A stretch of DNA of 64,000 nt from an uncultured Aquimarina sp. GTDB lineage: Bacteria; Bacteroidota; Bacteroidia; Flavobacteriales; Flavobacteriaceae. The DNA lies in contig CANMLL010000019.1 in NCBI GenBank assembly GCA_947498775.1, forward strand, positions 1 through 64,000. The letters run 5' to 3'. A program made the translations under genes and the position numbers. Position 1 is the stretch's first letter. The number at the start of each line of letters is the position of its first letter. Below are positions 25,963 to 33,727 of this stretch, one piece after another. The notes beneath the pieces are model-generated. The model was not told the origin of the DNA. It worked only from the letters and a program-made list of their open reading frames with translations, and did not search any database.

Positions 25963-27327
25963 ATGTCTACAAGCTTAGTTAATAAATACAATATACCTGG
26001 ACCCCGTTATACAAGTTATCCAACCGTTCCGTATTGGGATAATACTACTTTTTCATTAAAAAATTGGACAAAATCAGTACAACAATCATTTGAAGAAAGT
26101 AATAATACAGAAGGGATAAGTTTATATATTCATTTACCATTTTGCGAGAGCATGTGCACCTTTTGTGGTTGTCATAAAAGAATTACCAAACGGCATGAAT
26201 TAGAGATGCCTTACATTCGTACCGTATTGAAAGAATGGCAACTGTATTTAAATCTGTTTGAAACCAAACCAAAAATAAAAGAACTGCATTTAGGGGGTGG
26301 TACACCTACTTTTTTTTCTCCCACAAATTTAGAATATCTGATCAATGGTATTTTCTGGCACGCAGAACGAGCAGAAAACTGTGAGCTTAGTTTTGAAGGT
26401 CATCCAAACAATACAACTCGGGAACATTTGCAAGCTTTGTATGATGTAGGGTTTAGAAGAGTAAGTTTTGGTGTACAGGACTATAATGAAACGGTACAAA
26501 AAGCTATTAATCGAATACAGTCTTTTGAAAATGTAAAATATATTACTGAAGCCGCAAGAGAAGTAGGGTTTACTTCTGTGGGTCATGATATTATTTTTGG
26601 ATTACCTTTTCAAACCGAAGAAGCAGTAATCAATACGATCCTTAAAACAAAAGAATTGCTTCCTGATCGGTTGGCGTTTTACAGTTATGCACATGTGCCA
26701 TGGCAAAAAGGGAATGGACAACGTGGTTTTGATGAATCTAATCTACCAACAGCCGAACAAAAACGTAAGCAGTATGAGATAGGAAAAAAATTATTATCTG
26801 AAGTTGGTTATGTAGAAATAGGAATGGATCATTTTGCCTTACAGACTGATTCACTATATCAATCAATGAAAAACAAAACACTACATCGTAATTTTATGGG
26901 GTATACCGCTTCAAAAACACAAATGATGATTGGCTTGGGAGTTTCATCGATTAGCGATAGTTGGTATGGCTTTGCTCAAAATGTAAAAGGAATAGAGGAA
27001 TATCAGCATTTAATTAATGAAGGGATTATTCCGGTTTATCGCGGGCATATTTTAAATCAAGAAGATGAGATTATAAGGCAGCATATACTAAATCTGATGT
27101 GTCATTTTGAAACCAATTGGGATCAGAATCACCTATATTTTGATACATTTCCGGAAACGTTGATTCAATTAAGAGAAATGGAATCAGATGCCCTGCTAGA
27201 GATATCAGGTTTTGGGATTAAAGTAACAAAAAAGGGCCAACCTTTTGTACGTAATATCTGTATGGCTTTTGACCTTCATTTGCAACGTAACAAACCCGAA
27301 ACGAGTTTGTTCTCAATGACCGTATAA
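25963..27327 (+). CDS. hemN: oxygen-independent coproporphyrinogen III oxidase
   Basis: 454 residues, the full HemN length. Radical SAM enzyme that decarboxylates coproporphyrinogen III to protoporphyrinogen IX without oxygen. The 4Fe-4S motif CESMCTFCGC supplies the CxxxCxxC cysteines, and HLGGGTPTFF is the SAM-binding glycine motif; GPRYTSYP near the N-terminus is specific to HemN as opposed to HemW. It would supply heme for the cbb3 oxidase and Nap cytochromes when oxygen is low. The near-operator at 25918-25929 is imperfect, so expression is attributed to the USP promoter. Confidence 0.95.
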   Translation: MSTSLVNKYNIPGPRYTSYPTVPYWDNTTFSLKNWTKSVQQSFEESNNTEGISLYIHLPFCESMCTFCGCHKRITKRHELEMPYIRTVLKEWQLYLNLFETKPKIKELHLGGGTPTFFSPTNLEYLINGIFWHAERAENCELSFEGHPNNTTREHLQALYDVGFRRVSFGVQDYNETVQKAINRIQSFENVKYITEAAREVGFTSVGHDIIFGLPFQTEEAVINTILKTKELLPDRLAFYSYAHVPWQKGNGQRGFDESNLPTAEQKRKQYEIGKKLLSEVGYVEIGMDHFALQTDSLYQSMKNKTLHRNFMGYTASKTQMMIGLGVSSISDSWYGFAQNVKGIEEYQHLINEGIIPVYRGHILNQEDEIIRQHILNLMCHFETNWDQNHLYFDTFPETLIQLREMESDALLEISGFGIKVTKKGQPFVRNICMAFDLHLQRNKPETSLFSMTV

Positions 27328-27363
27328 TTACTATCTTTTTTAATTATTTATAAACCTTACTGT

Positions 27364-27377
27364 GTAACTTTTGTTAC
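27364..27377 (+). promoter_or_regulatory. second Crp-family operator class, rhodanese promoter
   Basis: GTAACttttGTTAC, a perfect dyad. The full-consensus -7 box TATTTTTG at 27400-27407 is centred 33 bp downstream. The same dyad occurs at 31493-31506. Confidence 0.7.
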
Positions 27378-27485
27378 TGCAATTAAGGTAATTGAAATAT
27401 ATTTTTGTGGCATAGGACACTATGATTGGTTGTTGATGGGAGTAGTTTATCATAAGCATGCTACTTCCTTTTTTAAAAAAGTTGA

Positions 27486-27851
27486 ATGAAAAGTATTTTT
27501 ATAATGATGTTTTTATCAGGGTTATTTTTCGGAAAAAAGCCTCAAGATTCTGGAAGGATAGAAGTTTTGAATCCAAGTACATTTAAAGAGGCAATAACAA
27601 ATAAACAAGTGCAACTTATTGATGTACGCACTCCAAAAGAATTCAAAAATGGACATATAGATGGTGCAATAAATATCGATTTTTTTCAGAAAGATTTATT
27701 TGAAGAATCTTTTAAGAAACTAAATAAAGATCTTCCCGTATATATCTATTGCCGTTCTGGCGGAAGAAGTCAGGTGTCTGCCAGAAAGTTGGTAAAAATG
27801 GGATTTACAAAAATCTATGATTTAAAAGGAGGGTATTTAATCTGGAAATAA
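27486..27851 (+). CDS. single-domain rhodanese
   Basis: 121 residues. A hydrophobic N-terminus (MKSIFIMMFLSGLFFG) suggests export or a membrane anchor. The rhodanese domain has DVRTPKEFKNGHIDGAINI and the active-site cysteine in YCRSGGRS. It transfers sulfane sulfur; the acceptor is unknown. The promoter dyad is shared with the sulfite dehydrogenase operon and links it to sulfur oxidation. Confidence 0.85.
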   Translation: MKSIFIMMFLSGLFFGKKPQDSGRIEVLNPSTFKEAITNKQVQLIDVRTPKEFKNGHIDGAINIDFFQKDLFEESFKKLNKDLPVYIYCRSGGRSQVSARKLVKMGFTKIYDLKGGYLIWK

Positions 27852-27858
27852 TAAATTA

Positions 27859-27899
27859 CAGGCACCCCAGTTGTTTCACTTAAATAATTGGGGTACCTG
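27859..27899. terminator. bidirectional terminator
   Basis: Inverted repeat CAGGCACCCCA (27859-27869) and TGGGGTACCTG (27889-27899), ten of eleven pairs, between convergent genes and followed by a T-rich stretch on the plus strand. Confidence 0.7.
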
Positions 27900-27911
27900 T
27901 TCTTAATTTTT

Positions 27912-28784
27912 TTATTTCCGTTTTCCAAAACCATACATAATCTGCTTAAGAAAGTTTTTAGGTATTTTTTCATCCCCAGGAAAACCAATTTCAATAGTGC
28001 CACTATCTTCAGGAATATAATTGGTTTTAAAAATATAATCCCAAAGGCTTAAACTAATCCCAAAATTAACTCCATAAGAACCTTTTGGTAATACATAAGA
28101 ATGATGATACAAATGCATCACTGGATTATTAAAGATATACTTCATGGGTCCCCATGTGATCTTAATATTAGCGTGATTAAGATGGCCAATTGCAATGGCA
28201 AAGAAATGAACGATATAGGCTTGTTCGGGTTCAAAACCACCCAATATCATTACTCCAAGAGTTTTTAAGGGTTTATAAAAAATATTTTCCATCCAATGGT
28301 AGCGCAGGTGAGCGGCAAATCCCATTTCTTTTACAGAATGATGTATTTTATGAAACCTCCATAAGAATGGATATTTGTGCAATAAAACATGGGTAAACCA
28401 TTGTACAAAATCAAGGATGATAAAGAATACAGATAATTGTACCCACATAGGCCAACTAGAAATATCTATTATTGTAAAAGTCGTTGCAGAGATGCCGAGA
28501 TCTCCGAAGACCAATCCCAGAAATCTATAAAACCCACTTACTGCTATAGCAAAAAGGAAAAAGTTAAAATACATATAGCATCCATCCATCCAGAAATCTT
28601 TCCTGAAAACAGATTGATTTTTTCGCCAGGGGAAAGCAATTTCTAGTCCCCAAACTAATAAAGAAATTGCAGTAAGTCCCCAGAAATAATTTGTATACCA
28701 GGGGACTTCAAATAGTATAGATTTCCATGTCCAGTGAACACTGTTCATAAATGCATCTGTAAATGCGGCGATATACTTTTCCAT
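27912..28784 (-). CDS. sterol desaturase/fatty acid hydroxylase family membrane protein
   Basis: 290 residues with about four membrane segments. The di-iron histidine motifs are present: HVLLH, then WRFHKIHHS, HLNHAN and HLYHHS. Such enzymes hydroxylate or desaturate lipids using oxygen. The substrate is unknown. It is the last gene of the sulfite dehydrogenase operon, 3 bp after the sulfurtransferase; why a lipid oxygenase would sit there is not explained by known pathways. Confidence 0.85.
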   Translation of the reverse strand: MEKYIAAFTDAFMNSVHWTWKSILFEVPWYTNYFWGLTAISLLVWGLEIAFPWRKNQSVFRKDFWMDGCYMYFNFFLFAIAVSGFYRFLGLVFGDLGISATTFTIIDISSWPMWVQLSVFFIILDFVQWFTHVLLHKYPFLWRFHKIHHSVKEMGFAAHLRYHWMENIFYKPLKTLGVMILGGFEPEQAYIVHFFAIAIGHLNHANIKITWGPMKYIFNNPVMHLYHHSYVLPKGSYGVNFGISLSLWDYIFKTNYIPEDSGTIEIGFPGDEKIPKNFLKQIMYGFGKRK

Positions 28785-28787
28785 ACT

Positions 28788-29759
28788 CTATTTTTTTAAT
28801 GTTGTGATACTATCTTGCTCAAAAGGCAACTCCTTAAAATAACTCCATTCTACCCAAGAACCATCATAGTTCCTTACATTTTTATAGCCCAATAACTCGG
28901 TTAATACAAAGGTGGTATGCGCTGATCGGACTCCACTGTGACAATAGGTGATAATAGCGTTATTTTTTGATATACCCATTTTATTATATAGATATTCTAG
29001 TTCTTCATATGATTTAAACTTTTGAGTCCTGTTGTAATCAATGGCTTCTGCCCAATCAATTAGCATACTGTTAGGAATTCTTCCTGCTTTGTAAGCTCCT
29101 GTTTTTTGCCTTTTACCACTATACTCATCTGTATTTCGGGTATCCAGAATAACAATATTTTTACTTGAAGCAAGGACCTCTAAGATTTCCTCCTTACCAA
29201 TCCATAAGTCGAAAGGACTATCCGTAGGTAAGGTGAATTTAGAAGAAGTGACAGCTACAGTATTTGCATTAACAACTCCACCAGCTTTTTTCCAAGCTTT
29301 TAGTCCACCATTTAGTAGTTTTACAGACTCAAAACCATAATTCTTCAAAACCCACCAAAGACGGGCTGCATCGCACTCTCCTCGATCATCATATACAATC
29401 AACGTGTCATTATTTTTGATTCCCAATTTGCCAAATAAGGTTTCAATTTTTTCTTTTTTGGCCATCATACCTTTATAAGGGGATGAGGTGTCTTCTATAT
29501 GTGGTCGGTATATATTGAGTGATCCTTTGATATGCGCTGTTTTGTATGCTGAAGGCTTTCTAAAATCAATTATTTTTATGTTATTTTGATTAGAAATTAA
29601 TAATAATTCTTCAGCCTCTATAATATGTTCTGAATTAAAATAGGTTTTGGTTTCAGCTTCAAGTACAGAAGTGTCTGTTGTATCAACTTTTTCCTTGGTT
29701 TTAGAACAAGAAAAAATTAATAATCCAGAAATGATAATTATACTAATCCTGTAACTCAT
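28788..29759 (-). CDS. lipoprotein sulfurtransferase with two rhodanese domains
   Basis: 323 residues. Type II signal peptide with lipobox IFSC. The N-terminal rhodanese-like domain (about 40-165) lacks the cysteine; the C-terminal one (about 185-310) has active-site Cys in ITYCHSGVRS. The layout is that of thiosulfate/3-mercaptopyruvate sulfurtransferases, placed at the envelope. It would pass sulfane sulfur from thiosulfate, releasing sulfite for the dehydrogenase in the same operon. It overlaps the cytochrome gene by 17 bp. Confidence 0.85.
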   Translation of the reverse strand: MSYRISIIIISGLLIFSCSKTKEKVDTTDTSVLEAETKTYFNSEHIIEAEELLLISNQNNIKIIDFRKPSAYKTAHIKGSLNIYRPHIEDTSSPYKGMMAKKEKIETLFGKLGIKNNDTLIVYDDRGECDAARLWWVLKNYGFESVKLLNGGLKAWKKAGGVVNANTVAVTSSKFTLPTDSPFDLWIGKEEILEVLASSKNIVILDTRNTDEYSGKRQKTGAYKAGRIPNSMLIDWAEAIDYNRTQKFKSYEELEYLYNKMGISKNNAIITYCHSGVRSAHTTFVLTELLGYKNVRNYDGSWVEWSYFKELPFEQDSITTLKK

Positions 29760-30219
29760 ACCATTCTATATCGGTTAATACTTCTCGTCTTCCTTTTTTG
29801 TTTGGGGGATAGTTCGTTACAAGATAATTTACTATAATTTCTTCATTACCACCTAAGTCCCATAAGTTTTGAGTTTCCTGCATCCAACGTATCGTTGCAA
29901 TCCAACGTTCTCTGTTCATTCGGTTTTGTATAACAAGTTTCGAAGAATGACAATTTGTACAATTGTTTACCACTGTCATCAAACCTTCGGCATCAATAAG
30001 TCCTGTTCTAACATGTACTCCATTTTCTATTTTGTCTTCATCCTCTTCTATAGTAGTTATATATTCTGGTTCAGGTGTAGTTTTTTTGAATGCAGATAGT
30101 GATGGATCCGCAATAAGATAAATTCCAACAACAGTAATCAGTCCAACCATAGCGAATACTACTAATAGGAATCGGTAAACAGTTTTTACCTGTTGTCTGA
30201 ATTGCGTTTGCTTATCCAT
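29743..30219 (-). CDS. membrane-anchored monoheme cytochrome c
   Basis: 158 residues. One N-terminal membrane segment (about 15-33), then a short domain with a single heme site in NNCTNCHSSKL. The context immediately after the sulfite dehydrogenase gene (no gap) suggests it is the electron acceptor, a counterpart of SorB. Sixth ligand and potential cannot be judged. It overlaps the sulfurtransferase gene. Confidence 0.8.
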   Translation of the reverse strand: MDKQTQFRQQVKTVYRFLLVVFAMVGLITVVGIYLIADPSLSAFKKTTPEPEYITTIEEDEDKIENGVHVRTGLIDAEGLMTVVNNCTNCHSSKLVIQNRMNRERWIATIRWMQETQNLWDLGGNEEIIVNYLVTNYPPNKKGRREVLTDIEWYELQD

Positions 30220-31437
30220 CTACTTCACTTTTACTGCTATGCGATGACAGGCATTATTTAAATATCCTTTAGGGTTCCAACCGGGTAAAACCATAGGTTG
30301 ACTAATACCATTTGAGTCGGTAGCGCGGGCCCAAACTTCGTAATATCCTTTCTTTGGAAAATCTATCGAAGCAGAAAAATGATGCCAGGCTAATCGATTC
30401 AAGGGTTTTTCTAAAGGACATTCTTTCCAGGTAGCACCAAAATCAATTGAATATTCCATTTTGGTAACTTCAAGTTCTCCTGCCCATGCATGACCTCTAA
30501 TGTTTAATTTTTTTCCTTTGTTAATCATTGCACCAGATTTAGGATAGGTAATTAAAGATTTTACGGGCATAGATTCGATAATGCACATATCTTCATCTTT
30601 TACCTTATCTCCCGGAGCTACAGATTCACAGGGTACTCTATATGCTGTACCTGTCATTTTGGTGCCATCATGCACTTTGTCGCGGATACTGATTCTATTC
30701 ACCCATTTACCAGATGCAGATGCAGGCCATCCTCCGGCAACTAATCTTAAGGGATATCCGTGAGCCAATGGTATATCTTTACCATTCATTTTAAAGGCCA
30801 ATAAGGTTTCTTCTTGTAGGGCTTTGGCTATTGGCACTCCACGAGAGATAGGTTCTTTTTTAGGGTCACCACTTAGGTGGGTATCTGCTGCATGATATCC
30901 TATATATACAGCATCATCAGTGATGCCTACATCTTCCAAAATATCTCGCAATCGAACACCGGTCCACTCTGCACAAGAGACAGCTCCTACTGTCCATTGA
31001 TTTCCTTTTGCCGGAGGATCAAATTCGCTACGGCCATTACCACCACACTCCAAAGTAAGTTGATAGGTATACTGCTTAAATTTTGATTTCAATTCTTCAA
31101 GCGAATATGTTTTTTGCTGTTTTACAGATTCACCATTAATAGTTAATGTCCATTTAGATGCATCGATGGATGAAGGAATAAGCCCGTTATTTCTAATAAA
31201 CATATATCGGTTTGGTGTAATTTTATCGTCTAGCAAATGTGCTTTTGCTTCAATATTCCAGGGTTTATCATTAAGCACTTCCATTCCGTTGTCCTTATCG
31301 AACATTTTATAAGGATCCTGTTGTAAAACCAAAGGAAGATATCCTTTGGGCATTATGGATCCAAAAACAATATCGGCACCAATGATGGTTGCCATAGAGC
31401 TTAATACAGTTTTCTTAACAAAATTTCGTCTTTTCAT
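30220..31437 (-). CDS. sulfite dehydrogenase-like molybdopterin oxidoreductase
   Basis: 405 residues. Twin-arginine signal (RRNFVKK) for export of the folded cofactor-containing protein. The sulfite oxidase fold is shown by the molybdenum-ligand Cys131 in LECGGNGR, the pocket segments GVRLRDILED, YHAADTHLSGD and PLRLVAGGWPA, and a C-terminal dimerisation domain (GHAWAGELEVTKMEYS). It most resembles SoxC/SorA. It oxidises sulfite to sulfate in the periplasm; the cytochrome next door would take the electrons. The operon promoter carries the GTAAC dyad at 31493-31506. Confidence 0.85.
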   Translation of the reverse strand: MKRRNFVKKTVLSSMATIIGADIVFGSIMPKGYLPLVLQQDPYKMFDKDNGMEVLNDKPWNIEAKAHLLDDKITPNRYMFIRNNGLIPSSIDASKWTLTINGESVKQQKTYSLEELKSKFKQYTYQLTLECGGNGRSEFDPPAKGNQWTVGAVSCAEWTGVRLRDILEDVGITDDAVYIGYHAADTHLSGDPKKEPISRGVPIAKALQEETLLAFKMNGKDIPLAHGYPLRLVAGGWPASASGKWVNRISIRDKVHDGTKMTGTAYRVPCESVAPGDKVKDEDMCIIESMPVKSLITYPKSGAMINKGKKLNIRGHAWAGELEVTKMEYSIDFGATWKECPLEKPLNRLAWHHFSASIDFPKKGYYEVWARATDSNGISQPMVLPGWNPKGYLNNACHRIAVKVK

Positions 31438-31492
31438 TATATGCAGATACGTTTTTGATGGTTAAATTTAAGGTTTTTCTATATCTATTTAT

Positions 31493-31506
31493 GTAACCTT
31501 TGTTAC
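31493..31506 (-). promoter_or_regulatory. second Crp-family operator class, sulfite dehydrogenase promoter
   Basis: GTAACctttGTTAC. A minus-strand -7 box TAAATTTA lies at 31463-31470, centre distance 33 bp. The dyad matches the one at 27364-27377 in both arms. Confidence 0.7.
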
Positions 31507-31572
31507 AATATAAATTTAAGAGAAGGGCACTTATAAATCCCATCATTAACCGTTTCAAAATTTGTTTTAAGA

Positions 31573-31584
31573 TGATATTTGTCA
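31573..31584 (+). promoter_or_regulatory. FNR/FixK-like operator
   Basis: TGATatttGTCA with -7 box TACTTTTA at 31608-31615, centre distance 33 bp; it supports the ATG at 31640 as the gene start, because the in-frame TTG at 31616 would sit at the transcription start. Confidence 0.7.
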
Positions 31585-31639
31585 TCGTTTTTTATGCTTT
31601 TGGAGTGTACTTTTATTGAGAATTTTAAACCTTAAAATC

Positions 31640-32251
31640 ATGAGAAAAATAATATTGTTTTTTACGATGGTTCTCACAACTGCAACCATATTAGCCCAAA
31701 ATCTTGATCAGGTAAGTTTAATTTATGTAGATGGTGATATGATACAAGTTACTAATGGTGATCAAGAATTGCTTCAAGAAAGTACTATGCTTGCCGACTG
31801 CACAACTCTTTATTCTGACGGAAGTTTTAAGACCGCAGATGGTCAACAATATCGGCTTAAAGATGGTGAGTGTCTTGATATGTATGGTATTCGATATAGA
31901 AACGAGTATCAATATAGATATAAGATAAAGAAAGAAAATAAGGATCTTACACAAACGCAATTGCAGAGTAGATATCAAAATAAATTTCATTATGTAAAAG
32001 TAGATGGAGATGTTTTTAAAGTAAAGAACCTTGTTCAAGATCGAATTCGCAAACCGATTACTCTTAAAAATAATATAGTTGTGGATCCTTTTGGTACCTA
32101 TCAAACACCAGATCAACAAGAAATACGCTTTAAAGATGGAGAATGTTTAAATATGAATGGAGTAAAATTTGAAGGGATTTATGAATACCGAAAAGTGTTA
32201 GCCAAAAAAAGTAAAGCATTGCAAAAGAATAAAAAATCTACTGCCTTATAA
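31640..32251 (+). CDS. secreted protein with two DUF6799-like repeats
   Basis: 203 residues from the ATG at 31640. A signal peptide (MRKIILFFTMVLTTATILAQ) is followed by two homologous units of about 50 residues: one with YVDGDMIQV...LKDGECLDMYG and one with KVDGDVFKV...FKDGECLNMNG. This is the DUF6799 pattern. Between them is a basic helix. The function is unknown; it probably lies in the periplasm. Confidence 0.75.
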   Translation: MRKIILFFTMVLTTATILAQNLDQVSLIYVDGDMIQVTNGDQELLQESTMLADCTTLYSDGSFKTADGQQYRLKDGECLDMYGIRYRNEYQYRYKIKKENKDLTQTQLQSRYQNKFHYVKVDGDVFKVKNLVQDRIRKPITLKNNIVVDPFGTYQTPDQQEIRFKDGECLNMNGVKFEGIYEYRKVLAKKSKALQKNKKSTAL

Positions 32252-32274
32252 TAGGTGAAAAGATATTAAACCTG

Positions 32275-32327
32275 AAACCTTTCGATTGTAACCTATATGT
32301 AAGTTATTTTCGGAAGGTTTTTTTATT
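32275..32327. terminator. bidirectional terminator
   Basis: AACCTTTCG at 32276-32284 pairs with CGGAAGGTT at 32311-32319 (one mismatch), followed by a T-run on the plus strand. It separates the convergent DUF6799 and SafE genes. Confidence 0.6.
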
Positions 32328-33027
32328 AATGGCACTCAAAATCTGCTGATACGATTTCGGTTACGGGTTTTGGAGATACATATGGGATACCCAATCCCAG
32401 TCCTCGTACAATGAATAGTAAACCGATTATAATAATAAATACCGGAATCGCTTTTTGAACATGTTGTCGCACTTTTCCATTCAGTAAGTTACCGGCATAT
32501 ACTGCAATAGTCATTAAAGGAATGGTACCTAATCCAAAAAGTAGCATATAGAAACTACTATCAAGCATATGGCCAGTGGCGATGGCTCCAAAAACTGCCA
32601 TATATACTAATCCACAAGGTAGAAAACCGTTTAAAAAACCAATAGTCAAAAAAGTATCAGGGGTTTTCTTTTTAAGTTCTTTTCCCAACGCATTCTTAAC
32701 TTTTGAAATGATTTTGTAAATAGGCTTGGAGAAACTATATTTCAATAATATTGAAGACGGGATTAACACCATAAGAATCATTAAAACTCCAATTGCAATA
32801 GATAATCCCTGTTGTAAGCCAAAAAGGTGCAAGCTTTTACCAATCAATCCAAAAAATAACCCAATAATGCTATAGGCTAGTAATCTGCCGAAATGATATA
32901 GAGAAATCTGATAGAATTTTTGAATTGAATTTGATTTATTAACAGGCAGCATAAAGGCAATAGGGCCACACATTCCTAAACAGTGAAAGCTTCCTAGTAA
33001 TCCTAATATGAATGCAGTTACTAACAT
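32326..33027 (-). CDS. SafE/TauE-like membrane protein of the cco cluster
   Basis: 233 residues with about six membrane segments. The N-terminal helix carries SFHCLGMCGP and the middle has FLPCGLVYMA, which is usual for the COG2836 branch found in cbb3 oxidase clusters. These proteins are thought to help copper or heme supply to the oxidase; a sulfite exporter role, as the family name suggests, is less likely here. Last gene of the cco operon, following fixH with no gap. Confidence 0.85.
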   Translation of the reverse strand: MLVTAFILGLLGSFHCLGMCGPIAFMLPVNKSNSIQKFYQISLYHFGRLLAYSIIGLFFGLIGKSLHLFGLQQGLSIAIGVLMILMVLIPSSILLKYSFSKPIYKIISKVKNALGKELKKKTPDTFLTIGFLNGFLPCGLVYMAVFGAIATGHMLDSSFYMLLFGLGTIPLMTIAVYAGNLLNGKVRQHVQKAIPVFIIIIGLLFIVRGLGLGIPYVSPKPVTEIVSADFECH

Positions 33028-33474
33028 TTAGTAAGTAAATGATTGTTTAAATAAATACGAAGTATTTTCGTACTTCCAGTCAATGATGATATTCCAACGC
33101 CCTTCTATTAAGTTATCATTAGATATGATATATTCTGAATTTGATAAATCGATAGGTATTTCAAAATCCAGTTTCTTATTTGATGGACGGTATAGAGATA
33201 TGACACCGGTTATATCTCTATAGTTTTTATCCTCAGGAAAAGTAATAACCAAACCTTCAGGTACTTTTTTGATTATAACATTATTTTTTAAGGCCTTCCC
33301 GTTTTTTTCGGCATCGATTTCCTTTTGAAAAGCAAGTTCTTCCTTATAATATTCTTCTGCAACCAGATCGTGTTGGTATTTATCGTTAGTATTCATTTTT
33401 ACAACGAAATACATAATAAAAGAAATGAATCCTATAAATACGAGTACAATGGCTGTTCCCCAGTTAATTTTCAT
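33028..33474 (-). CDS. ccoH: FixH/CcoH family protein
   Basis: 148 residues. One N-terminal membrane helix (about 7-26) then a periplasmic beta-domain of FixH type with ITFPEDKNYRDITGVISLYRPSNKKLDFEIPI. It is needed for cbb3 oxidase assembly or stability. Located between ccoG and the SafE-like gene; a 253-bp gap precedes it. Confidence 0.85.
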   Translation of the reverse strand: MKINWGTAIVLVFIGFISFIMYFVVKMNTNDKYQHDLVAEEYYKEELAFQKEIDAEKNGKALKNNVIIKKVPEGLVITFPEDKNYRDITGVISLYRPSNKKLDFEIPIDLSNSEYIISNDNLIEGRWNIIIDWKYENTSYLFKQSFTY

Positions 33475-33727
33475 GATGTTTAGTTTTTTAGTATGTGATT
33501 TTTTGAGAGATGAGGTTTCTACTTTTGGCGCATATACTCATCATCTTCTTTACAACGTTACTTTCCTTTTTCTTTCCTCTTTATTTTGTTATAATTTGAT
33601 TATTAAGATTTTGTGGGATGATTTGACGGAGCACTTCTTTATTCATAGCTCAAATTCAGAATCCCTAATCCGTTATATTGGAGCCACTCACAAACTCAAA
33701 GAGAAGCGTCCTAAAACACTCACATAC
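33475..33727. other. gap between ccoG and ccoH
   Basis: 253 bp without a convincing gene. A 108-codon plus-strand frame runs through it but starts inside ccoH and ends inside ccoG, and has no recognisable domain. No operator of either class was seen. Confidence 0.4.
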
